Assembly (NCBI GenBank): GCA_963814165.1
Contig: CAWFBW010000016.1
Location: 248,001 to 312,000 of the forward strand
Origin: DASRAA01 sp963814165
GTDB lineage: Bacteria; Acidobacteriota; Terriglobia; Terriglobales; Acidobacteriaceae
DNA: 64,000 nucleotides
Reading direction: 5' to 3'
Each line of letters opens with the position of its first letter. Positions within the stretch are counted from its first letter, which is position 1. A program made the translations under genes and the position numbers. The notes under the pieces were generated by a model. The model had not been told where the DNA came from. It saw nothing but the letters and a program-made list of their open reading frames with translations, and made no database searches. Positions 9,432-20,026 of the stretch are shown one piece after another.

Positions 9432-10485
9432 ATGACGTCGCATGCCAAGAGTCTCGGAGCAATACGTCGCAAGGCAGTGGACTTGGCCCATTTCAGTCCC
9501 ATACCGCGAAAGCCAGATGAACCCGGATCAACCTCTTCCGCTGGTAATGGAACCTGCATCTGAGGCAGTGGACCTGGCCGATTGGGCGCGCAATAACCGG
9601 GAGTACATCGCAGAGAAACTGGAATCCCATGGGGGTGTTCTGTTTCGCGGATTCAGTTTGAAGACGCCGCAGGACTTCGAGCGAGTGGCGGAGGGCGTAT
9701 ACACAAAATTTATGCGGAGTATGGCGACCTACCCCGCGAGGGGGTGGGGGGCAGTATTTATACTTCCACTCCCTACCCGGAGGACAAGCGCATCCTTTTT
9801 CACAACGAGAGTTCTCACATGAACCGTTGGCCCACGCGCATAAGTTTCTTCTGCGTGATCGCGGCCAAGGAGGGCGGCTGCTCTCCGATCGTGGACTGCC
9901 GCAAGGTGTACCAGCAGCTCGATCCCGTGATTCGCCAGAAGTTCGAAGACCTAGGGGTAATGTACGTCCGCAATTTCTCCGACGGCCTGGACGTGAGTTG
10001 GCAACACTTCTTCCAGACGGAAGATCGCTCGGTAGTGGATGAGGCGTGCCGGAAGCAGGGCTTTCGCCTGCGAGTGGGTGGGCAAGGACAATCTTCGTGT
10101 GCGCCAGCGCTGCCGCGCGATCGTGCGTCATCCAGCGACACGCGAGCTTACGTTTTTCAACCAGGTACAATTGCACCATGTGCATTGCCTCGATCCTGAC
10201 GTACGAGAATCTCTGCTTTCGATCTTCAATCGGGAGGACCTGCCGCGGCACGTCTACTATGGTGACGGCTCCGAGATCGAAGATTCGGTGATGGATCACG
10301 TTGGCGAAATTTACGAGAAGAATGCCGTGCGCTTCACGTGGCGGGAGGGAGACATGGTCTCGCTCGACAATATGCTGACCGCTCACGCTCGCGATTCGTA
10401 TGTCGGGCCACGCAAGATCGTGGTCGCGCTCGGCGACCTGATCGATGGGACCGAAGTTGACCGGTTGAACAGTTCCAAGGCATAG
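9432..10485 (+). CDS. TauD/SyrP-like aspartyl beta-hydroxylase (interface-associated), frameshifted
   Basis: A non-heme Fe(II)/2-oxoglutarate dioxygenase of about 350 residues. ATG 9432 follows AAGGAA and opens as MTSHAKSLGAIRRKAVDLA, typical of this subfamily; three shifts (near 9505, 9730 and 10075) then move the frame. Motifs are LPLVMEP, GGVLFRGFS, the iron ligands HNE in ILFHNESSH and a distal His in NMLTAHARDS, followed by the Arg of PRKIVVALGD. Relatives such as SyrP hydroxylate the beta-carbon of carrier-bound Asp. Its position between two interface-A(Asp)-T synthetases matches the known pairing of interface domains with these hydroxylases. Total length (1054 nt) is one base over a multiple of three, in line with small indel errors in a functional gene. 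Confidence 0.8.
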
Positions 10486-10530
10486 GACCTAACTGGGTTA
10501 GTTCTCGCGACATCAAAAGGCTCTTCAGCA

Positions 10531-13500
10531 ATGCATGTAGACGGCGAATTCGGTACAGAAATGCGGGCGTCCAATTCCGCTCCCCATGCCTTGGCAGGTG
10601 AGGATGCCTTGGTTCGAGAGGCGGAAGGGGTCGGCGAAAAGGAGTCGGTCACGACGGCGGCGCCGGCTACCGAGGGTTTCTGGCTGTCACCGCAGCAAAG
10701 GCGGATTTGGACTCTGCAACAGGGGGGCGGCTCCTACCGCACAGCCTGTATAGTCCTGGTCCAAGGACTTCTTTCGGTCGACGACCTAAGCCGCGCTCTG
10801 CGCCAATTAGTCACGCGACACGAGATCTTGCGAACGTTATACCGTCGCCAGCCTGGGATGGTATTTCCCATCCAGGTCATTCTTGATAGCGCTGATATTC
10901 ATTTGGAAACCGCCGACCTGAGCGGCATGTCTGCTCCACACCAGCAGGAGCAGTTAGACACTCTCTTCCGCGAGGCACAGGTTTACGGCTTCACCCCCGA
11001 ACACGGCCCAGTGCTAGCGGCGAACCTTGCAGCTCTGGGACCCAACTGTTGCGCCCTGATTCTGAGTCTGCCGGCATTGGCCGCAGATCGTTGCTCACTA
11101 AAAGTGCTGATCCGTGAACTTGTACAACTCACAACCGGCACTGCGGCGACGGAGGAAGGAGAAAAACCTCTCCGCTACGTCCAGTTTGCGCAATGGCAGA
11201 ACGACCTGTTGGACGGTAAAGATGAATCCTCCATCAAGGGTCAGGAATTCTGGAAGAACAACGAACGCCCTTCACCTGCGCTTCCGTTGCCGCACGAGCT
11301 CAAAGTCAGGGGCAGGTTCTCGCCGCGGATATGGACGTCCACGCTGGACCCTGAGACGTTGAGCAATATCGAATCACTTGCGGCAAGACTAAGAAGCTCA
11401 AATGCTGAAGTCCTGATCGCTGCCTGGGAATCGTTAATGTGGCGGCTCAGCGGACAAACCACGTTCACGCTCGGGATAGTATTCGATGGACGCGAGTACG
11501 AAGAACTGCGGGACACAGTGGGGCTGATTGAAAAGACAATACCCATCGACTGCCACTTTGAAGGTGAGTTTCGCTTTCGCGAAGTGGTCGAGCAGGTACG
11601 GGCTTCGATAGCTCGGGCAGCGGAGTGGCAGGAACACTATGCCCCCGGCACCGGCTTTGGCGTCGAACCTCCGATCAGTTTCGAGTATGGAGAGCGTTCG
11701 ATCTCACAAACTTTTGGTGACTACACGTTCACAGCTAGAGAGGATTTTCGCGTGCAGCGATATTTTCAAGCTAAAGCTGTCGGTCGTCTGGAGTTCTAAC
11801 GGACTGACGCTTGAGTTCCACTATGACGGCTCGCGCTTCGGTCGCGATTCGGTCGAGCGTGTTTCCAGATACTTTCGGATTCTGCTCGCTGCGGCGGTGG
11901 CAGATTCCGAAGCTTACGTCAATCGCCTTCCGCTTTTACCGGAAGCGGAGCGGCACCAGCTTATCATCGATTGGAACCGAACTTTCGCCAACTATCCGCG
12001 CGACAAATGTATCCACGAGAGTTTTGAGGCCCAAGCTGCACTTACGCCAGATCGACCTGCGCTAAGATTCAACGAAGATCTGCTGACCTATCGGGAATTG
12101 AACGAACGCGCGAACCAGATGGCCCATTACCTCCGGGCCCAAAATATTCGCCCTGATTCGCTGGTCGGTCTCTGTGTCGAGCGTTCCGCAGAAATGATGG
12201 TCGCGCTGTTAGGAATTTTGAAAGCGGGCGGAGCGTATGTGCCGCTCAATCCGGACAATCCTAAACCCCGGCTGGCTCAGCAATTGGCAGGCGCAGTAGC
12301 ACTGATCACCGAACAAAGAATGCTTCGGCAGATGCCTGACTTCGCCCGAAAAACAATTTGCCTCGACCGTGACCAGAGTTTGTGGAGCAATCAGCACCGC
12401 GCAAATCCCGAATGCGTGACGAAACCAGAAGACCTCGTATATGTAATCTACACATCGGGTTCGACCGGCGTGCCCAAAGGCGTCGCAGTTCGTCATCGTA
12501 ACCTCGCCAATTACAGCCACTTTATCGCTCGCTGCCTGCGTCTGGATCAGCAAAGCGAGGGATTACATTTCGGAACGGTTTCGACGATCGGTGCTGATCT
12601 GGGGAACACTTGCATCTACCCGGCGCTAATTTCCGGCGGATGCCTGCATGTGATCAGTTATGAAGACTCCACCGATGCGCAACGCTTTGCCCAGTACACG
12701 GGCAGGCATCCGCTCGACGTTCTTAAGATCGTCCCTTCGCACCTGCAGGCCCTGCTGCATACAGCGGCAGCGCAGCAAATCCTACCACGCAAATATCTGA
12801 TACTCGGAGGCGAGACTCTCACGGCAAAATTGCTGGAAACCATCCAGGGTTTGGGCGGGAGCTGCGAGGTATTCAACCACTATGGCCCAACGGAGACAAC
12901 AGTTGGATCGCTGACCCTGCGGGTTGCTGAGTATGACTGGAAGAATGCGACGGGTGCAAGCATTCCGATCGGCCGACCGATCTCGAATTCCCAGGCATAC
13001 ATTCTTGATGCGGTCCAGCAGCCTGTGCCATCTGGTGTGGCCGGAGAACTCTATATTGCGGGCGACGGAGTCACGGCAGGTTACCTGAATCAGCCAGACC
13101 AAACTGAGGAGCGGTTCGTTCCCAATCCGTTCGTTCAGGACGCCGATGCCAAGATGTATCGCACGGGCGATCTGACCCGGTATCTTCCCGATGGAAACAT
13201 AGAGTTCCTCGGACGAGGCGACGACCAAGTAAAGATTCGGGGCTTCCGCATCGAGTTGGGCGAGATTGAAACAGCCCTGGCTAGCCATCCGAGTGTCGAG
13301 CGTCTCGTCGTAGTGGTTCGTGAAGACCAACTGGGTGAGAAGAGATTAGTGGCCTACGTAGTTCCTAAACCAAAACACGACCTGATTCCTGCGGAATTGC
13401 ATGTTCATCTAGAACAAAGACTTCCCAGGTATATGGTTCCGGGAAGCTTCGGAAAGTTGGATTCCCTGCCGCTAACCAACAACGGAAAGGTCGACCGCAG

Positions 13501-14608
13501 TGCCCTGCCCCCTCCGGAATGGTCACATCCCGCGGCGGGCGGCAAAGTCGCACCGAGTGATCAGCTCGAATTAATTCTCGTCAGGATCTGGGAACGAGTG
13601 TTGGGCGTTAAGAACGTAACTGTGGATGACAATTTCTTTCACCTCGGGGGCCATTCGTTGCTCGCGGTTCGATTGCTAACGGAGGTCGAAAGAGTGGTGG
13701 GGCGAAAGATTCCCTTCGCGAGCCTTTTCCGAGGATCGACAGTAGCGTCCCTGGCCAAGCTCCTTCGTGAGGGGTCAGAATCCGATCCTGAGCCGTTGGT
13801 AGTTGAATTTCAGGCGGGTAACGGCGTCTCTCCTGCGTTTTTCGCCGTGGCTGCACCTGGAGTGCGCTCGTTAGGGTACGCCATACTGGCACGTCGTTTG
13901 GGTGAAGACCAGCCGTTCTACAAGCTGCAAGCTACGGGTCCGTTGTTTCATGGACGCCCGCCGAGCCCACAGGAGTCGCGCGCATTAGCCGAGCAGTACG
14001 TCGCCGGAATGCGTGCCGTTCAGTCGCAGGGCCCGTATTTTCTCGCGGCGATGTGCGGAGGCTGTCAAATCGCAGAGCAGATGATTCTGCAGCTTGAATC
14101 TCAGCATCAGGAAGTTGCACTTTTCGCCATTTTCGATACGTGGGTTCTGGAAGGCGTCCATCGGCCTTGGAGATGGCGTTTGTTCGGATTCCAGCAGCGC
14201 GTGCGCTGGCTCAGGCGGGTGAGCTTTCCCGAGAAACTCGACTGGGCACGCCGCGCACTGAATAAGCGGGCACAAGTATGGATGGGCAAGTCGAAGGCGT
14301 CGCAGCCTTGGGCAGAAGCCTACTGGCCGCAAGACTTCAAGCTACCGCGCTTTCGCGCGCCGGTCATACTGTTCAAGCGACCGAAGCAGCCTTATTACTA
14401 TGTCGACGATCCCCTGATGGGGTGGGGCAAGCGCAGCGAAGGCGGCGTGCAGACTTACGAAATTAATGCCAGCCACCACGAGGTGCTGCGGGAACCGCAT
14501 GTTCAGATCGTCAGTCGGGCTCTGCTCGAGTATCTTAGCCAATCAGACCAGCGTGAGAGCGCCTTGGAGAGAGCCGAGAGTCAACAGCGAATGGAAGCCT
14601 CCACGTAA
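10531..14608 (+). CDS. NRPS: interface - A(Asp) - T - TE, one frameshift
   Basis: About 1358 residues once a single shift is removed. The shift lies at TTTT 11745-11748: with three Ts the frame joins smoothly into FACSDIFKLKLSV, and the locus length is exactly one base over a multiple of three. The N-terminal 57 residues precede a condensation-like domain with SLPALAAD in place of HHxxxDG (interface type). The A domain has VIYTSGSTGVPKG and pocket code D-L-T-K-I-G-H-V-G (Asp-like). The carrier is LGGHSLLAVRL. The thioesterase has AMCGG at the nucleophile elbow, so Cys replaces Ser, with Asp in FAIFDTW and His in NASHHEVL. It probably releases the product. It is followed 11 bp later by sfp. 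Confidence 0.88.
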
Positions 14609-14619
14609 GTCCTGATGCG

Positions 14620-15381
14620 ATGAGCACACACCCATGTTCTGTTCCCATCGTCTTAGAGCGCGAGTGTGAAACGCTTCCGGCGAGTTGGAGAATTCCAACC
14701 CTCCGCGAGGGGGAAATCCATGTGTGGCGCCAGAGTCTGAGTCTCGAGTCAACATTGGTCGCGTCTTTCAATAGCGTCCTGTCCAACGACGAGAAGATCC
14801 GCGCGCAACGATTTCGTTTCGAAGCTGGGAGAACGGAGTTCATCGTATCGCGTGGCGCGCTCCGCCTATTGCTTGAGGCCTATCAAGGCATACCGGCTCG
14901 ACAATTGCAATTTGCATACTCAGCGTACGGAAGGCCGAGCCTGGCTGATACTGCGAGCTGTGCGCCTATCGAATTCAACATTTCCCACAGCGCAGGCTTG
15001 GCACTTCTCGCATTTTCACGGTTCCATCGAGTCGGTATCGATATTGAGAAAGTGCGGCGGGATTTCGAGCCCTTGGAAATCTCTGAGAATTATTTTTCCT
15101 TGTCGGAACGCGCCGTTCTGCGCGGCCTGCCAGCCGAATTGCGACACGAGGCGTTCTTCCGCTGCTGGACTAGAAAGGAAGCCTTTATCAAGGCCTTGGG
15201 AGAGGGGCTTTCGCACCCTCTCGATGCCTTCGATGTGTCGATCAAGCCAGGGTCGACGGCGGCCTTACTCTCTACCCGACCTGACCGCGATGAGGCTGCG
15301 CGCTGGATGCTACGCGAATTAACTGCTCCGGAAGGCTACGTGGCCGCGCTAGCTGCGCAGTTGGGAAGTTTGCGCAGATAG
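14620..15381 (+). CDS. Sfp-type 4'-phosphopantetheinyl transferase
   Basis: This 253-residue enzyme transfers phosphopantetheine from CoA to the conserved Ser of carrier domains. Family motifs are FNISHSAG, VGIDIEKV (the metal-binding Asp/Glu pair) and FFRCWTRKEAFIKALGEGL; the length is normal for the Sfp group. It starts 11 bp after the NRPS with the thioesterase and is probably co-transcribed, so it likely activates the many carrier domains of this locus. It ends 16 bp from the convergent stop of the minus-strand NRPS, with no hairpin terminator between them. Confidence 0.93.
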   Translation: MSTHPCSVPIVLERECETLPASWRIPTLREGEIHVWRQSLSLESTLVASFNSVLSNDEKIRAQRFRFEAGRTEFIVSRGALRLLLEAYQGIPARQLQFAYSAYGRPSLADTASCAPIEFNISHSAGLALLAFSRFHRVGIDIEKVRRDFEPLEISENYFSLSERAVLRGLPAELRHEAFFRCWTRKEAFIKALGEGLSHPLDAFDVSIKPGSTAALLSTRPDRDEAARWMLRELTAPEGYVAALAAQLGSLRR

Positions 15382-15397
15382 GCCTCGATCAATTTGT

Positions 15398-18300
15398 TTA
15401 TGGCTTCCCCGTCAACTCAACCGCTGCTGGAGCTACCGCCTTCAGCTTCTTGAATTGCGATAGCTTCCGCGCCTGTTTCTCCGCTTCCTGGTTTGCGACT
15501 TCCTCGGCGCTCAACATTGCCAAGGAAGCCAATCTCCCATCGGGGTTGGCAGTCGCAGCCACTAGCAGGTTGCCAAAGTGGCTGATCATCCGGCGGATTG
15601 TCGCCTGTTCGAACAGTTCTGTGCTGTAGACCCAGTAGCCGATAAGGCCATCGGGACGTTCAACGACGAAAACAGCCATGTCGAACTTCGAGGTAGTGAG
15701 CGGCACTTCGAACGGCTCCACCTGCAACCCAGCAAGTTCGCGCTTCGCACGCGGGATGTTTTGCATCACGAAAAGAACCTGCACGATGGGGTTGTGGGTC
15801 GCACTCCGCTCCGGCTGCACTTCCTGCACGATCTTTGGAAATGGCACTTCCTGGTGCGCGTAGGATTCCAGCAATCCATTACGAACCCGGCCCAGCAACG
15901 CCCGGAATGTTGGGTTGCCAGAGAGATCGGTGCGCACGGCCAGCAGGTTAATGAAGAAGCCAATCATCCGCTCGGTCTCAGGCATCGTGCGGTTGGCCAA
16001 GTCAGTACCTACGACGATTTGCTCCGCGCCAGAGTACTTGGACAGCATCGTCTGGTAGATCGCCATCAAGGCCATGAAGAGCGTTGCACCTTCCTGGCGA
16101 GCGAGGTCTTTCAACGCGATCAGCTTGTCGGCTGGAACGTGAAGCATTTCGCACCCGCCAGCGAACGTTCGGGCCTGAGGACGCTCACGATCCAGCGGGA
16201 GTTCCAGTACGGAAGGAACACCCTTCAAACGCTCGCGCCAGAACGCAAGCTGCTTCTCCAGCACTTCGCCCTTCAGCCACGAGCGCTCCTGCGCCGCATA
16301 GTCGGCGTATTGAACTTTCAGTTCCGGCAACGGGGACGAATTCCCCATGCTGAAGGCCTCGTACAGAACACCTAGTTCCTGCAAGAAGATTCCAGCCGAC
16401 CAGGCATCACTAACGATGTGGTGCATGGTTAGTTGCAGGACGTGGTCTTCCGGCGCCAAGCGCAACAAGTGCGCCCGAACGAGCGGAGGCGTGGAAAGAT
16501 CAAAGGGGCACATCGCTTCTTCGACTGCAATCCGGCGAGCTTCTGCCTCGCGAGACCCGTCCGGTAACGACGTCAAATCCCGAACGATCATCGGAATTGA
16601 CAATTCCGACGCAATGATTTGAACGGGATTGCCATCTTTGACGGTAAACGTGGTGCGCTGCGATTCATGCCGCCGCACAATCTCGTTAATCGCGCCCTCG
16701 AGGGCATCGACCCGTAGCGGACCGCGCATCCGCAGCGTTCGCGGAATGTTGTAGAGCGGGTTATTGGGCTCAATCTGATCCAGAACCCACAAACGCTCCT
16801 GGGCAAACGATAGGGGCAGGTCTTCATTGCGCGGGACCGGCGTGATGGGCGGCGGAACCATTCCCTGCTCTTCGCGGCGGGCCGCGTCCATGCGACTGGC
16901 TAATTCAGCAATGCTGGGCGAGTCGAAGATCGCGCGCACCGGCACTGGTGTTTTGAAATGCTCCCGAAGCCTTGATGCAATCTGGGTCGCTAACAAAGAG
17001 TGGCCGCCAATTTCGAAAAAGTTGTCCTCCACACCAAGGCCATCGCGCTTCAATACTTCGGCCCAGATCGACGCGACAACTTCTTCGCTCGGCGTTCGCG
17101 GCGCGACCGGTTCCTTGGCGGCCGCTTTAACATCTTCCGGCTTAGGCAAAGCCTGCCGGTCAATCTTGCCATTGGCATTGAGAGGCAGCTTCGGCAATAC
17201 GACAATCGCCGAGGGCAGCATGTAGTCCGGCAGATTCTCGCGCAAATAACGCCGCAGTTCATCGCCGTCGGCCGAGGCGACAACATAGGCAGCAAGGGAC
17301 TTGTCGCCCCGCTCGTCGGCCAAGCTAAGACCGCGGCCTGTTTTACTCCGGCGTGTCTCAGCAGAACTGCCTCGACCTCTCCCAACTCGATACGGAATCC
17401 GCGAATTTTCACCTGGTCGTCAACGCGGCCCGAGAAACTCGACGTTGCCATCCGGCAGTAATCGCACGAGATCGCCAGTGCGGTACATCCTCGCCGCCGG
17501 ATCAGGCCCGAACCTCTCAGGCACAAATCTTTCAGCGGTGCGATCGGGCTGGGCGATGTATCCCGCCGTCGACGCCGTCTCCTGCGATATAGAGCTCACC
17601 AGCAACACCGACGGGAACCGGCTCACCATGCGGATCGAGCACATACACGCGAGTGTTCGCGATGGGCCTTCCAATCGGAATCGTCTGGGCAGAAGTATTC
17701 TTCCAATCAAAGTCATTCAGCCGCAGCGTCAGCGATCCGACAGTCGTTTCTGTCGGGCCATAATGATTCAGTACTTCGCAGGTCCCTCCGGCAGCGACAA
17801 TCTTCTCCATCAGCGCGGGCGTAAACGCTTCGCCGCCCAAAATGAGATAACTTGACGCGGCAGTACGTCCTGCACCACCGCCCGAGTTGAGAAGCGCCGT
17901 CAGATGCGACGGGACAATCTTCAGAACATCGACTGGATACTTCGCCATGTACTCGCGCAGCCGCTGGCTATCGGCGGCAACATCGTGAGCCGATGATGTG
18001 CAGGCAGCCGCCGGACACCAGCGATGGATAGATGCAGGTATTGCCCAGGTCCGCACCCAGCGTTGAAACTGTTGCAAAGTGCAGCGGCGCACGCATGCTT
18101 CTCGAGTTCCAATCGCCGCTGAATGAATTCCGTGTAGTTCACCAGATTGCGATGGCGAACAGCGACACCCTTCGGAGTGCCGGTGGATCCTGAGGTATAG
18201 ATGACATAGACCAGACTCTCGGGAGTAGTCGCCGATTCTGGATTCGTAACCGGAGCCGCCGACCATCGCTCGCGATCTCGGTCGATCAAGATCGTCTTCC

Positions 18301-19998
18301 CGCTGAATGAGGGCATCTGGCACTCAAACTGCGCTTCGGTGATCAACGCGGTCGTATCTGCCAATTGTTGTGCAAGCCGTGGCTTTGGGATGGTCAGCGC
18401 TCAGCGGCACGTATGCGCCACCCGCCTTCAGAATCGCCAGCACCGCCACCATCATGCTGGTGCTGCGGCTCAAACACAGGCCAACGAGGGGTCCGCTCCA
18501 ACACCATTGTCGCGCAGGTAATGCGCCATTTGATTTGCTTGCTGGTTGAGCTGCTGAAACGTGAGGTAGTCGTCCTGATACCGAACAGCCGGAGCGGTGG
18601 GCGATGCTAGAGCTTGCGCTTCGAACAATTGGTGGATGCACTGCTGGCGGGAATAGTCCGACTGTGTCTGATTCCACTCCACGAATAACCGCTTGCGCTC
18701 CGCCCCATCAAGCAGGGGCAATCCGCTAACTGGCGTGCCGGGACGCACGGCAGCATGCTGCACCAGGGTAAGAAAGTGGGCGCTCCACCGTTCGACCGTA
18801 GCGCGGTCGAGACTATCGGAATCGAACTCAAATGCCAGGTTCAGTGATTGGCTACTGCGATGTGCAGTCAGCTTAATCTGAAAACGCTCGCTGCACACTT
18901 CCTCCCGGAGGGTGGAAATCTCCAGCCCTCCGACGGTTTCGGGCACGGGCAACTCCGCATACTCAAACGCGAATGGCAGAACCGGTCCCTGCGCCCGCAG
19001 TCATTCCGGCGTCAGCCCATGCGAAACTGTCCTGCCAGTTCCGGAACTCGGAGTAGTCGCGTCTCGTCTGGTCCAGCAGCGATTGGAAGGTAACTCCGTC
19101 TGCACAATTAGAATTGAGCGGAAGACTCTTGGCGAACACACCCAACGCGCTAGCGAGTTCTGCGTAGCTCCGGCCATCGAAGTAGCAGCCAACGGTTACA
19201 CTTGGCCTGCCTGTCATCCTCGAAAGGAAAGCCCCCCAACTCGCCAGCAGGAATTCCGGCAGTGAACTCAGTGCGTTGGCACCAAGTGGTGTTAACTCAA
19301 TCTGCAGCCGTACAGCCTCAGGCGTGAAAACGCATGAACCGTTCTTTTGAAAGCCTCCCACCGCCGTATTCAGGGCAGAACAGTCTATGTTTTTGCAATA
19401 GTCTCGCCAGTAATCGCGTCCAGCCTTGGACTCTTCGCTGGACAGCAGTTCCTGCTGCCACTCGGCGACATCGGCATACTGCATGATCTCTTCTGCAGCG
19501 TCATCAGTTCCGGCATACTCAAGAATGATCTCTCGCCTGAGAACTTCCAACGTCCGCAGGTCAGCACAAAGAGCACGGCAGGCTGAATACAACAATGTGC
19601 TCATCCGATAATAGCTTGGCAAGAACTACTTGAAGCGGCGGCGACTTTTCCAAGTCGAAATTCGCAGTCCGCTCTTCGGACAACTGGCGAAGCTGCTCTC
19701 GGCATGCGAATCCGCAGACACTCCGCTCAGGTCGACAGACTCGCCATAGGAACTCAGGAGATTCCAGAATCACTTGGAATGGAACTTTTATGCCCGTGTG
19801 CCGGTGGAATACAGTTCGCAGAATTTCGTGGCGGGTCACGATCACGCGGATCGCGTCGCGAAGCTTCGCCTCGTCCAATCCGCCTTTCACGGAAAGCGCA
19901 CTCTCCGCCCAGTAGGACCAATCCTCACCATCATACTGCGACCATGTCCGGTCCTGCTGAATGGAAAGGCGAAATCCTGCAACTGCCTGATCGCTCAT
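15398..19998 (-). CDS. NRPS: interface - A(Asp) - T - C, frameshifted
   Basis: About 1530 residues if roughly eight to nine shifts between 19.6 and 17.3 kb are repaired; the last 641 codons are intact. It starts MSDQAVAGFRLSIQQDRTW. The condensation-like domain has VFSLP in place of the HHxxxDG motif (interface type). The A domain shows YVIYTSGSTGTPKG, DVLKIVPSHL and NHYGPTETTVGS; reading the third frame near 18050 gives GADLGNTCIYPS, so the code is D-L-T-K-I-G-H-V-G (Asp-like). The carrier is IGGHSLLATQI. The terminal condensation domain has HHIVSDAWS, with Ala replacing the Gly of HHxxxDG. It ends in a Lys-rich linker instead of a thioesterase, so it must hand over to another protein. It lies 28 bp downstream of the large megasynthase. 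Confidence 0.85.
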
Positions 19999-20026
19999 CG
20001 GGCCCCGATTCCTCCGTACTTGAATC

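Noticed and set aside
15578..16375. Plus-strand ORF of 265 codons inside the minus-strand NRPS
   Set aside because: It is the antisense shadow of the condensation domain and has no family similarity.
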